Source: Limnanthes douglasii subsp. nivea (Eukaryota > Streptophyta > Magnoliopsida > Brassicales > Limnanthaceae). From it: 64,000 nt of DNA. Both the position numbers and the translations under genes were made by a program. This document shows positions 48,851-59,033 of the stretch, piece by piece. Every line of letters starts with the position of its first letter. Position 1 is the first letter of the stretch. Below the pieces are notes generated by a model that was not told the DNA's origin, did not search any database, and saw nothing but the letters and a program-made list of their open reading frames with translations. Location: positions 127,146,376 to 127,210,375 of the forward strand of contig JAUPFV010000002.1 of NCBI GenBank assembly GCA_036936605.1. Direction: 5' to 3'.

Positions 48851-51360
48851 TTAATCCAGGAAGCGATACGTACCTGGTTTAACTCGTTCTATCACTGAAT
48901 ACGGACCTTTCCAGTTCCGAACCATTTTCCATAGCCTCTTATTCTTTGTGTGTAAGAATACCTTCCTCAATACCTCGTCTCCCACCTTAAAATCTCTTTG
49001 TTGTACCCTCAAATTATAACGAGTCCTCATCAAAGTTTGATACTGAGCCGAATTCAGATGCACTCTAACTCGCTTTCCTTCAATTAAATAGAGGTCTGTC
49101 CTCCTTAATTCGGTATTTGAATCCTTGGAATACTGAAGTATTCTGTAAGATGGTAGAGTTGAATCCGAAGGGCTCACAACATGCATTCCATATACTAAGG
49201 CAAAAGGAGTTTCCTGAGTAGCTTTTCCAGATGTTGTTCTATAAGCCCACAACACCTCTTGCAAATAATTAGGCCATTTTCTAGCAACATATGTCAAAAG
49301 TTTCTTTAACTCTTGTAAAATAGACCTATTAGTTACTTCGGCTTGCTCGTTTTCTTGAGGATGAAAAGGTGTTGAAAACACTATATAATTCCCATCAAAT
49401 TGCAAAAGGAAGTTATTTATATATTGTTGAATAGAAGGCCGTTATTTGTAGTAATATGTCGAGGAACTTCAAAAAGACAGAAAAAATTATTAACAATAGG
49501 TAGTGGTCCTACTAGATCTATTCCCCATCTATTAAAGAGAACTGCTTCGGAAATTGAGATAGCTGTCATTGCTGGTTTATCGATAAAATTAGCAAATCGC
49601 TGATACGTATCACAACCTTGTACTAAATGTTTAGCATCACTCATAATTGAAGGCCAATAATAGTCTGCCAACAAAAACCTCTTTGTCAAAGACTTAAATC
49701 CAAAATAAGGAGAACTTTATCCATCATGTAGCTCGCATAAAATTTTGTGAGACTCATTCTTACCCAAACATCATAATCATGGTCTACTCAAAGAATTCAT
49801 ATAAAACACTTTGTCTAATATTTTATAACCATGAGCTTTGTACCTCAATCGTTGAGCTAACTTGAAATCTTGAGGCAATGTTCCTCTAAGCAAGACCTTT
49901 ATTATTTCAAGTCAACGCAAAACTTGGAAAAAGGAGCACTCTTGCCAGAAAATCGTCAAAATCTACACCTCTTTGATTGTCGAAGGTGAATTCATTGACA
50001 CCAAAGCCATCACCTGATCAAGATCAACTTCTACTGTATTCTCAATTATGATATACCAAAAACATTTGCTCGATCTAAGTGCGAATATACATTTTTTTAA
50101 GGTTTAACTTTAAACAAATACCTGCTGAGATTCAAGGAATTTTCCTTCAAATTTTGTAAGTGTTCATCATCCCAATAACCTTTGACCAACATATCATTGA
50201 TATAACCTTCCAAAGTCCTCCAAATTTGATAATCAAAATCCTTGTTAACCAACCTTTGATATGTCGCCCAATCATTTTGTGACACCAAAAGGCGTAACAC
50301 AATAACAATGCAATCATCGATAAATAATAAATGCAATACTTTCTCGATCCCTCGAATTCATTTGGATCTGATTATAACCGAAGAATGCATCCATAAAAGA
50401 GAAAATTTTATTCCATGATGTTAAATCCACAAGCTGATCAATTCGAGGAACATGAAATGGTTCTTTAGGATATGTCATGTTTAAATCCGTAAAATCAACA
50501 CACATTCTCAATATTTTATTTTTGTTTTTTACTAACACTAGATTCACAGTCTATAATAAGTATTGCGTCTCCCGTATATGTCTGACCTTAGATAAATGAT
50601 CAACCTCTACCATAATTGCCTCAAATGTTTCTATAGAAAAAGCTCGTATTTTTTGAATAATTGATCTAATATTTGGATTCAATGCCAAGTTGTGACATAT
50701 CACCTCGGATGGAACCCATACTACGTCCTCAGTTTTCCAAAAAAACATCAATGTTATCAAACAAAAACTGCAGCAAGTATAGGTAGACATTTTTCTTCTA
50801 CCTGATTTTCGAAAGTCACCACCTACATTTTTCCTTCTTCCCATACATATAGGTAGACATTTTCCTTCTACCTGATTTTCGAAAGTCACCACCTACATTT
50901 TTCGAGAATTGTTCGTGTTACCAGTTATCGTATCTCCCCCTAAAATTTCTAGATATTCAAAATATGTGCATAAACTCCGAACTCTTCCTTGAACTACTGG
51001 CTCGTCCACTGCCATTAGGATTAGATGATATGGATCTCAATCTAGATACTTCAATGCCGCATCTAAATTTTCTAATTCATAATCCATGATTATCAACATA
51101 TTCTCCTACTTTAAATTCATGTTATCACCCTATTACGTTGATGTGCTCAGATTATTCCGTCCATTGACCTGTCCTCTAACAAAATTCCTTAACTTTCCAT
51201 TTTCTATTACAATTTGAATTTGCTTTTTCCATGGTATACAATCAACAACATCATGCCTTATGTCATTGTGGTACTTGCAAAATTTGTGGTTGCGCTCCTT
51301 CATTTGGATGAAAAGCTTTTGATCGGGCGTAAAGCTTTTATATTCAAAATAGGACATCAA
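48851..51360 (-). pseudogene. Gypsy pol remnant of element B (gag end/RT/integrase)
   Basis: Right to left: gag end with a CCHC-like box (51,360-51,133; KFCKYHNDIRHDVVDC); region before RT (50,892-50,551); RT at 50,547-50,097 (MCVDFTDLN, FMDAFFGYNQIQM, YINDMLVKG with D to N in the YIDD box); integrase core at 49,689-49,417 (YYWPSIMSDAKHLV, RWGIDLVGPL) and 49,405-48,851 (FHPQENEQAEVTNRSIL, then DFKVGDEVLRKVF and VRNWKGPYSVIERVKPGTYR). RNase H is mostly deleted (49,700-50,050). A 70-bp tandem duplication lies at 50,778. Confidence 0.75.
50778..50903. repeat. 70-bp tandem duplication
   Basis: 'tataggtagacat' starts at 50,778 and again at 50,848, followed by the same 'cttctacctgattttcgaaa' and 'gtcaccacctaca'. 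The near-identity suggests a recent duplication inside an old element. Confidence 0.85.
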
Positions 51361-51903
51361 GTATTTTTATAACTCGACTATGAAAATTAGATAAAAAAAA
51401 TTGGTCTAATTGAAAGACGTTGAATGAAAAATATAAGATGAAGAGTAAACTTTTAATCACTATAATAACATTTAGTTCATCGTTTTTAGTATGCCAATAA
51501 TATTTATTGTGATCTCATACACTAAAAGAATTTCACAAGCTTCTTATCAATGGTTGAAATCCTATCATCACCTTTTGTTAATAAAATAATTTCACTTTAT
51601 CTGGAATTTGGTTATTATGTTTTGAAATTTCTCCTCAAGGAAAAACGATGATCGGGAACGTTTTAGTCGATTTCTCTAAAAATGATATAAACAAAACTAT
51701 GTTCAAACATATGGCTAGTGGAGATCTTATTTTATGGGTGGCATCCGGTTTATTATCCTTGTTTTATCTTCTTACTTTGACTTTGAATTTTTATGCTTCT
51801 TTAAATGTTAAACCACAATTCTAATTGGATACTACCTCGTGGTGTTGTAACTTATTAATATTAAGATTATCATTTATTTCATTACTTTATAAAATTAATT
51901 ATA

Positions 51904-52596
51904 CAGTAGAAACTCGATAAATTAATACTCGATTAATTAATAAACTCTCTAAGATAATATTTTTGGTCGGTCCCGACTTAGGGATATGGTCCTAAATTAA
52001 TAATTCGCTAAAATTATAAGATAATACATTTTTGATAATTTCTTTAGACCCCGTATAAAATATAAATTAATAATTCTTTATATATAGCATATTACATAAA
52101 TAATTTATGAAGGTTTCTTCAAAATGACTCAATTGTCTTTTATTTTTTTGTTGAAATCAATTTCCCCTTGAATCTCGTCTTTAATTTTCCGTAGCATGGT
52201 AAGAACTTCTGGTGTTGTTTTCTCATAGCTCAACAAGAAATTGTTCAACGTGATTACCGCTTTAATAGCTTCGTTTCGCGAAGGGGGCTCCATTGTATTT
52301 ATATAGAAATATTTTTAATGTCCATAAATGATACATTGAACACAAGAAGTATAATAAGGTGGAAGATTGAAGGTTTCTTTCAAATTGGACCCTTCATTTG
52401 ATATACATGCATTTTATAGTGTACAATAATAAATTGGAAACTTGAAAAATGTTTGTAAACTAAATATTTTACTATAAATTAATAGAATATTAATTAATAT
52501 ATAAATTATTAATTATTAATTTACCGATGAATTAATATCTATTTTAATTAATAAATTTTTGTGATCCAAGTGTATTATTTTATAGAGTTTTTACTG
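51904..52596 (-). mobile_element. Lemi1/Emigrant-like (pogo superfamily) DNA transposon, 693 bp
   Basis: Left end CAGTAGAAACTCGATAAA and right end (reversed) CAGTAAAAACTCTATAAA form ~24-bp terminal inverted repeats with about three mismatches, flanked on both sides by TA (51,902-51,903 and 52,597-52,598). The TIR closely resembles that of Arabidopsis Emigrant and Medicago Lemi1. The paralogous copy at 43.6 kb lacks this insert. An internal minus-strand 54-residue frame (52,293-52,129) looks like the end of a Tigger/pogo-type transposase, so this is an internally deleted derivative. Confidence 0.85.
52129..52293 (-). pseudogene. C-terminal fragment of a pogo/Tigger-like transposase
   Basis: Frame starting MEPPSRNEAIKAVITLNNF and ending in a charged helix (TMLRKIKDEIQGEI) followed by TGA. 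Alternating hydrophobic and charged residues and an 'EAI.A...L..FLL' start resemble the tail of plant Tigger-like DDE transposases. The catalytic core is absent. Family call is by resemblance and by position inside the Lemi1-like element. Confidence 0.45.
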
Positions 52597-53189
52597 TAGA
52601 TATTTTTTGGATTATCAAATTAATTATATTTTCCATCTAAATAAATTATATCAAGCTTGTTTATTCTCATTCCTTGTCTTTTTTCTACATTTTCATTATT
52701 TGTTTTGAGTTTGTTTAAGGTTTATAAAATTTGATTTTATAATGAAACCACAATATGGACAAGTGTGTATTTTGAGTCATAGAAAATTTCTTACCACATG
52801 GAGAGTGTCTTAGGGTCATGTCCGTGTTTGACACAACGTGTAGGCCACAAGTTCCCATTAGAAACAGTGGTAACACCATAATATAGGTTATTGCCTACCC
52901 GTAGTACGTAGCTTATAGCCATGCTTGCATGGGCTCTTATTATTTTTACATTTAAAGATGAGCTTGGTTTTTAACCATGTCCGTTATTCTTTTAACACTT
53001 CTTTGTATTCTTTTATGAGAATATTTTCATACTGATAAATGATTATAATTCGTTAAGATCGTCAAACATTATTTTATATAATTTGTAAATTAGTTTGTAT
53101 TCCTTTGTGATCATATTTTCATAATTAATTTTGATTCATATTATTTCTCGGTCGAGACTAAGTCCTTCTCAAGGATAATGGCCCATCAT

Positions 53190-53860
53190 TTTATGAATTC
53201 CTGCAAAATAAAATTCTTTCAAGATTTGGAATCCCAAGAATCCTTATCACCGGTAATGGTTCTCAGTTCCAAAACACAATTGTTATAACATTCTGCCAAA
53301 GCCATAAAATTGGCCAGTATATCTCGATATCGTACTACACACAAACCAACTGACAGGTTGATGTCACAAATCGAACTATCCTTGCATAGGTAAAGAAAAA
53401 ACTAGAGAACTCAAATGGAAAATGGCCGAATAAACTTGCTGAGACATATGGGAATATCGAACCATGTATCGAACAACAACTGATCATACCCTCCATCGAA
53501 TAACAAACTATTTAGAGAATCTCAACGATGAGGAGTCAAAATCATCGATAGGCCCAATCGAAGAAAAAAAGAACGAAACAATAGTTCAGTCTGAGCATTA
53601 CAAAAATTTGATGATGATCATGTTTAATTCCAAGTTCAAACCTTGAAACTTGAAAATTGGTGATTTTATCTTAAATAACATCTTCCACCCAGCTCAAGAC
53701 AAAAACGTGGGCAAGCTCGGGCTTGATTGGGATGGTCTATACAAATTAATTTCCAAATAATACCACGTGATGTACAGATTGGAAGACATGGAGGGCAATG
53801 CATTAAAATATCATTGGAAGACATGTATTACCATGAGATTTAGAGCGGATGTGCATTTGT
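53190..53860 (+). pseudogene. Gypsy integrase remnant of Tat-like element C
   Basis: Plus-strand broken frames read SRFGIPRILITGNGSQFQN (second catalytic Asp as Gly/Asn-altered 'TGNG'), YYTQTN.QVDVTNRTIL, a 60-residue open piece (53,464-53,646), then the integrase tail (DKNVGKLGLDWDGLYKLISK, YRLEDMEG). The pattern is the same as in elements A and B but on the opposite strand. It faces the minus-strand coiled-coil ORF on the right, again the convergent Tat layout. Confidence 0.65.
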
Positions 53861-53989
53861 TTTTCCCTTTTTGTAGCGCTTAAGGGTTTTTAATGATGCA
53901 CTATTATAAACTAAAGAAATTAATGAAGTAAATTCATGAATCATAGATCTACATATATGTATAATAAAATATATGAAAATAAAAAAAGG

Positions 53990-54360
53990 AGGGGTTCGCC
54001 AAAAGTACATAAGCCAACTGGTAGAAAGAGCCATGCCGAACCGGCTACGAAACATACCATACCTAGTCCTAACTAAATGGTTAGTAAAAAATAATCTAGT
54101 TTTTCAAAAACCAAGCCTATAAAGTCACGCTAGGAGTCATACTGTGCCCAACTCTTAATTAAACAATATGGTAAAATTCCCAAGTCTATAGGACCACACA
54201 ACAAGCCATATTGAACCTCTATTTATGAAACCGAGTCTGTAAAATAACTATTATGCTAAGCCTAATTGGCTAAGCAACCAGCCGTATTGAGCTTAATTAA
54301 AAAACAAAAAGTAAACCAATTCAACAACACCTACCACCCCATGCCCCTCGCCATATCTAT
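53990..54360. repeat. Degenerate ~50-75-bp repeat between convergent ORFs of element C
   Basis: Variants of 'aaaccaagcctataaagtca' recur near 54,107, 54,180 and 54,229 ('ccaagtctataggacc', 'aaccgagtctgtaaaataac'), followed by 'caagccatattgaac' or 'cagccgtattgagc'. High divergence; recognised by eye only. Confidence 0.35.
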
Positions 54361-54562
54361 CTAAAAAGAAAATATTAAGACCATATTACAAAATTTGACA
54401 AAAAAGTATTATATAAAAAGACGAAAGCATCAACGTAAGGCCAACCAATCAACATTTATAGGCCCAACAAAATAAAACCAATGTTAAAAAACATGTAATA
54501 TGATGAAAAAATCGAAAAGCAACACTACTTCAAGCAGCCATGTTTTGCACTTGGGTAATCAA

Positions 54563-54822
54563 TGATAGTACTGAATTGTATAAAAGAAAGAAACAGATGA
54601 TTACTTGAGTAAACTTCAACTGGGATTGTGATTAAACGGAATGAAAATACAATGCATAAATAGAAACTGATACTAACAGCTATCCCTACAAACTAGCAGC
54701 ACGACCTGGGAGTTTCCTACTAACTTCCAACTACTCCTAAACACCACAACGTACATTTTGAATTATTCAAAATGCAATACTTAAAATAAATATAACAAAA
54801 CATGTTTAGATAAATCCCAACA
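54563..54822 (-). repeat. 3' LTR of Copia-1
   Basis: 260 bp, TG...CA ends, 259/260 identical to 59,034-59,293. Confidence 0.97.
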
Positions 54823-54833
54823 TGCTCCCCCTT
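54823..54833 (-). promoter_or_regulatory. Polypurine tract of Copia-1
   Basis: AAGGGGGAGCA on the minus strand directly before the 3' LTR; it primes plus-strand DNA synthesis. Confidence 0.9.
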
Positions 54834-54836
54834 AAT

Positions 54837-56867
54837 CTAAACATGTTCCAGATTCTTGACTCCAAGCAGGCTTCTCATCTTTTCAAACTTGACTGTTGAC
54901 AAAGCTTTAGTTAGAATGTCTGCACGCTGTTCACTAGTATTGACATGCTTAATCACGATTAACCCCTGTTCAACGCAATCTCGAATGAAGTGGTATCGCA
55001 AGTCAATATGTTTACTTCTTCCATGAAAGACGGGATTCTTTGCTAAATCGATTGCTGACCTGTTATCAATATACAGGACAACTGGACCTGGTTTGATTTC
55101 CATGATCTGACTAAGAACTCTTTGAAGCCATATGCCCTGACAAGCTGCCGTCGTGGCCGCCATAAATTCGGGCTCACAGGATGAAAGAGCAACGCATCGC
55201 TGCTTCTGTGAAACCCAAGAAATCAAACTCTCATCAAGATAGAATGCCATTCCAGTAGTACTCTTCCTGTCCTCAACACTACCAGCTAGATCACTGTCCG
55301 AGAAACCTGATAGTATATAATTTCCTCGTCCCTTAGTGTAGATCAGACCATAATGCAACGTACCTTTCACATATCTACAAATTCTCTTTACAGCATTTAA
55401 GTGCAACACTGTAGGTTTCTCCATAAAACGACTCACAATCCCGACTGCGTATGATATGTCTGGCCGAGTATACACTAAGTAGCGTAAACCTCCAACTAAA
55501 CTTTTGTAGTAGGTCGAGTTAACTGGTTCCCTATTTGTGTCTGCGTCAATCTGTAATTTAAACTCCATGGGATATTTCACAGCATTACATTCACTCATAC
55601 ATGCGTTTTGAAGCACTTTTCTAGCATACGTTGTTTGTTTGATTTCGATAAAACCATTTCCTTGATCCACCTCCAAACCCAAATAATATAACAGTCTGCC
55701 AAGATCGGTCATGTCAAATTCTCTATTCATCTCCCCCTTGAATTTGACAATGTATGAAAGACTGGTGCCTGTGATAATTAGGTCGTCAACATAGACGCCA
55801 ACAATGAGTGATTCCTTGCCTGATCGTCGTGTGTATACGGCATGTTCATAAGAATATTTCTCAAAACCCAAGTGAAACAGATACTTGTTTAAACGAGCAT
55901 ACCAGGCCCTGGGTGCTTGGCATAGTCCGTATAAGGCCTTTAATAATTTGTAGACTTTGTGTTCTTTGCCTTTCTGAACATATCCTTTTGGCTGGCGCAC
56001 GTAGACTTCTTCGAGGAGAAAACCATTTAGAAAAGCAGATTTAACATCGAGGTGGTGAACCTCCCACTCGTTCTTGGCTGCGAGAGCGAGGAGTAAGCGA
56101 ACTGTTTCCAATCGTGTCACAGGGGCGAAAACCTCGTCGTAATCAATACCTTGTTTCTGCACATATCCCTTGGCAACCAGGCGGGCTTTATGTTTGATCA
56201 CAACACCATTTGTGTCCCGTTTCAGCTTAACCCATTTGAGGTCAATGGCCTTGTGACCCTGTGGTAAATCAGTTAGCGTCCACGTACCATTTCTCTCAAT
56301 AGTGTCAATTTCTGTGTTCATTGCAACTCGCCATGCTTCGTCTGTGACAGCTTGCTCATACGTAACTGGTTCATCAATGCCAGACAGGAGTAACTCATCC
56401 TCTAGTTCCACAATTTCAGTGTTTGCATAAATGTCTGAGAGGCGTCGGAAGCGTTGAGGCTCACTCTCCGTGCTAGTCATACTGGTACTGGATCCTTCGA
56501 TTGTTGCAGATGAAGTGGATGAACATACAGGAGATATAGTTGATGGTGACACATGAGATGTATGTGATGATGACACAGGAGTGTGAGGCGAAACAGGACT
56601 GAAAGGACTGTTGAGCTCAGAGCTGTCTTGTGTATCTTCCTCAGAACTTTCGAGTGTGAACCAACCCACTGCAGGAGCATCTCGTTCGCTGACTGCATTC
56701 CAAGTCCAACCCTTTGATTCATTGAAAGTAACGTCTCTGCTGACATGTATGCGCCCTGTGTCTGGGTCGTACAATCGCCAGGCTTTGGTTCCTGGTTCCC
56801 TTCCAAAATGGACAAGCAGCTTACTACGGCTATCTAGTTTCTGTGTGTGAGCTGATGGTATCTTCAT
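54837..56867 (-). CDS. Copia-1 reverse transcriptase-RNase H
   Basis: 676-residue frame: the integrase tail (MKIPSAHTQKLDSRSK, GREPGTKAWRLYDP), a Ser/Thr-rich linker, then RT with HLDVKSAFLNGFL and the active-site box GVYVDDLIITG at ~residue 355-365. RNase H follows (SGFSDSDLAGSVEDRKSTTG, ALSSCEPEFMAAT, VLYIDNRSAIDLAKNPVFHG), ending just before the polypurine tract. It copies the element RNA into DNA. No stops. It overlaps the upstream frame by ~38 bp only because of the frame break at 56,885-56,893, so in an active parent it would be one polyprotein with gag-integrase. Odd point: E to P at ALSSCEPEFM, where relatives read EAEFM. Confidence 0.95.
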   Translation of the reverse strand: MKIPSAHTQKLDSRSKLLVHFGREPGTKAWRLYDPDTGRIHVSRDVTFNESKGWTWNAVSERDAPAVGWFTLESSEEDTQDSSELNSPFSPVSPHTPVSSSHTSHVSPSTISPVCSSTSSATIEGSSTSMTSTESEPQRFRRLSDIYANTEIVELEDELLLSGIDEPVTYEQAVTDEAWRVAMNTEIDTIERNGTWTLTDLPQGHKAIDLKWVKLKRDTNGVVIKHKARLVAKGYVQKQGIDYDEVFAPVTRLETVRLLLALAAKNEWEVHHLDVKSAFLNGFLLEEVYVRQPKGYVQKGKEHKVYKLLKALYGLCQAPRAWYARLNKYLFHLGFEKYSYEHAVYTRRSGKESLIVGVYVDDLIITGTSLSYIVKFKGEMNREFDMTDLGRLLYYLGLEVDQGNGFIEIKQTTYARKVLQNACMSECNAVKYPMEFKLQIDADTNREPVNSTYYKSLVGGLRYLVYTRPDISYAVGIVSRFMEKPTVLHLNAVKRICRYVKGTLHYGLIYTKGRGNYILSGFSDSDLAGSVEDRKSTTGMAFYLDESLISWVSQKQRCVALSSCEPEFMAATTAACQGIWLQRVLSQIMEIKPGPVVLYIDNRSAIDLAKNPVFHGRSKHIDLRYHFIRDCVEQGLIVIKHVNTSEQRADILTKALSTVKFEKMRSLLGVKNLEHV

Positions 56868-58974
56868 ATAAGAGATGCACCCAATTTTTTTTTAAAGAAT
56901 CAACAGAGGGCTTACGTTCAAACCAGGCTTGGTACGGTGTGATGGATGAGAGTGCTCGAGTGGGTAGCTTGTTGAGAATATAGACCGCGTGCCTGACAGC
57001 TTCTCCCCAGAACTTTGCAGGTACCTCCATTTCTTTCAACAGGCTTCGAGCCATGGCAACCAAAGTCCTATTACGGCGTTCTACAACACCGTTTTGTTGA
57101 GGTGTGTAGGGCGCCGTATAGTGTCTCATTATGCCTGTCTCCTCACAGAATTTCTCGAAAGCTTTTGAACAAAATTCTCCACCACGGTCAGTGCGAAAAA
57201 CTTGAATGTTCTGTTTTTTCCTTGTATTCTCGACTAGCAGTTTAAATTTCTTAAAACACGTTAGTGTCTCATCCTTAGTTTTAAGCATGTATACCCACAT
57301 CATACGAGTAAAATCATCAACAAGCAGCAGAAAATAATTGTTACCAGCTGGAGTGGAAGGCGAAATAGGCCCACAAAGATCACCATGTATTAGTTCTAGT
57401 GCATGCTTAGCAGTAAAATTTGAGTGAGTAGGAAAAGGCTTACGAGATTGTTTGGACATAAGACAACCACCACAAATTTCTTTTGGCTGAGTGATCGAGG
57501 GCAGTCCGTACACCATCTGTTCCTTAGACATTAGCTGCATTGCTTTGTAGTTGACATGTCCAAGGCGTGAATGCCACAGTCGTGCCCTTTCTTCCTCCTT
57601 TGTGAGTAAACAAACGGCTTGAGTTCCTTCGATGTGGATTTTGTAGAGGCGGTTTGCAGAGCGTCTCACATGCATAAGAAGTCTCCCACAGCTGTCATAG
57701 ATCCACAAACTCTCCCCATTAAGCATGACTCGATGTCCTTCCTCTGAAAGTTGGCCCAAACTTATGATATTGCTTTTCAATGTGAGAATGTAGTACACTC
57801 CATCTAGCATTCTAGTTTCACCATTTCGACAAGAGATTCTTATTGATCCTTTACCCTCGATTTTTACCAAGGACCCATCACCGAACTTTACTCGTCCCTT
57901 AACTGATTTATCCAGTTTTTCAAACTTTTCGTAACACCCCGTCATGTGATTACTAGCCCCATTATCCAAATACCAAATATTTTCCTCCATTCCTGTTGCT
58001 TTCGAATCTGCACCTTCAGTCAACAGTATCACACCATCTGTACTTTCTGCATACATCGCCATCAAGAGTGCAGGTTCATCATCATTCACTGTTTGCGTCA
58101 GGTTGGCCTCTCCTCGTTGCAGTCTATCCTTCCTTGGTTTTCGACATTCGGCTGCAAAATGTCCATAGGCACCACAATTGAAGCACCTTATTTTGCCTTT
58201 GTCAATTCTGCCACGACCAGTTTGATTATCTCTTTCTCGATAATCATGTCCAACCTGTTGTCCTCCTCGATTTGATCGTTTCAGCCATTCTTCGCGTGTA
58301 AGCAAGAGTTTTCCACTGTTGTTTTCTCGTTTTGACCATTCCTCCTCAGTCAACAAGAGTTGTTGTTGTCCTCCTTTGCTCTCCTCTTTTCCAGATAATC
58401 GTTCCTCATGAGCTTTCAGAGAGCCGATTACCTCTTCAACTGACATAGTTTCCAGATTCCCAAATTGTTCGATAGCCGAAGCTATTTGCAAGAATTTAGG
58501 TGGAACCGCCCTGAGCAATTTTTTTACAACATACTCTTCTCCAATTGTTTCTCCAAGTGCCCTGATGTTTGCCACCAAGCCATTTAACTTCAAGCAGAAA
58601 TCATCCAATTGTTTCGAATCCTTCATGTTTAAAGACTCAAATTCAGCCTTGAGAGTCTGTGCCTTTGCTTTCTTGACTTTTTCAGCACCTAACGAGACAG
58701 TTTTAATAGCCTCCCACGCATCTCTAGAGGTTTTCCGTTCTGCTAGTGTCAACAGGAGCTCCTCTGGGATGCTTTGATAAATCATGGCCATAGCACGTTT
58801 GTCTATCTTCTCCTCCACATTGGTCTTTGGATTCTTGGATTCAACCGCTTCCCATACGTCGTGAGCCTGCATAAATATTTTCATTTTCATAGCCCAAGCA
58901 GTGTAGTTCGTCCTTGATAACATTGGAAACACCAAACCTATTTTCCCTTCTTTGTTGCTGCTTGACTCTGCCAT
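56830..58974 (-). CDS. Copia-1 gag-protease-integrase
   Basis: Start chosen at MAESSSNKEG (58,974); the frame is open upstream but has no earlier ATG. Gag fold region (residues ~1-200; NYTAWAMKMKIFMQAHDVWE), zinc knuckle CFNCGAYGHFAAEC at ~262-275, protease box WYLDNGASNHMTG at ~331, GAG-pre-integrase ending LWHSRLGHVN and CGGCLMSKQ, and the integrase core. Catalytic acidic residues are visible in HGDLCGPI, RTDRGGEF and NGVVERRNRT. The integrase frame leaves register at a run of nine T (56,885-56,893), where KIGCISYMKIP-like sequence would be expected and instead a false tail is read. The RT part continues in another frame from 56,867. Otherwise open and apparently recent. Confidence 0.93.
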   Translation of the reverse strand: MAESSSNKEGKIGLVFPMLSRTNYTAWAMKMKIFMQAHDVWEAVESKNPKTNVEEKIDKRAMAMIYQSIPEELLLTLAERKTSRDAWEAIKTVSLGAEKVKKAKAQTLKAEFESLNMKDSKQLDDFCLKLNGLVANIRALGETIGEEYVVKKLLRAVPPKFLQIASAIEQFGNLETMSVEEVIGSLKAHEERLSGKEESKGGQQQLLLTEEEWSKRENNSGKLLLTREEWLKRSNRGGQQVGHDYRERDNQTGRGRIDKGKIRCFNCGAYGHFAAECRKPRKDRLQRGEANLTQTVNDDEPALLMAMYAESTDGVILLTEGADSKATGMEENIWYLDNGASNHMTGCYEKFEKLDKSVKGRVKFGDGSLVKIEGKGSIRISCRNGETRMLDGVYYILTLKSNIISLGQLSEEGHRVMLNGESLWIYDSCGRLLMHVRRSANRLYKIHIEGTQAVCLLTKEEERARLWHSRLGHVNYKAMQLMSKEQMVYGLPSITQPKEICGGCLMSKQSRKPFPTHSNFTAKHALELIHGDLCGPISPSTPAGNNYFLLLVDDFTRMMWVYMLKTKDETLTCFKKFKLLVENTRKKQNIQVFRTDRGGEFCSKAFEKFCEETGIMRHYTAPYTPQQNGVVERRNRTLVAMARSLLKEMEVPAKFWGEAVRHAVYILNKLPTRALSSITPYQAWFERKPSVDSLKKNWVHLLYEDTISSHTETR

Positions 58975-59019
58975 GTTGCTTGCCTTCGAGATACTAGCGT
59001 TGAACAAGAAAAATATAAA

Positions 59020-59031
59020 GCTCTGATACCA
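59020..59031 (-). promoter_or_regulatory. Primer-binding site of Copia-1
   Basis: TGGTATCAGAGC on the minus strand, the standard initiator-methionine tRNA site of plant Copia elements. Confidence 0.95.
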
Positions 59032-59033
59032 GA

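Larger units (their letters stand above)
45181..51360 (-). mobile_element. Tat-like Ty3/gypsy element B (no right LTR)
   Basis: Same organisation as element A: a left LTR-like block (45,181-45,850), plus-strand transposon ORF (46,440-48,660), then minus-strand pol (51,360-48,851). The 61-bp tandem array of element A is missing; only ~190 bp separates the convergent ORFs. The right LTR and most of gag are missing, and pol abuts the older element's right half directly. Confidence 0.6.
51361..53150 (+). pseudogene. Right half of the older plus-strand transposon gene (copy 3), with a Lemi1-like insertion
   Basis: Matches 36,180-36,430 and 43,060-43,930 ('attgaaagacgttg', 'ataataacatttagttcat', 'tttcacaagcttctta', 'cctatcatcaccttttgtt'). 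About 600 bp of the expected left part is missing. A 693-bp DNA transposon splits it at 51,904. No frame is open for long. Confidence 0.5.

Noticed and set aside
55808..56044. Plus-strand 78-residue frame inside Copia-1
   Set aside because: Antisense shadow of the RT frame; the same holds for plus-strand frames at 56,611-56,850, 57,015-57,245, 57,946-58,275, 58,565-58,777 and 61,463-61,753.
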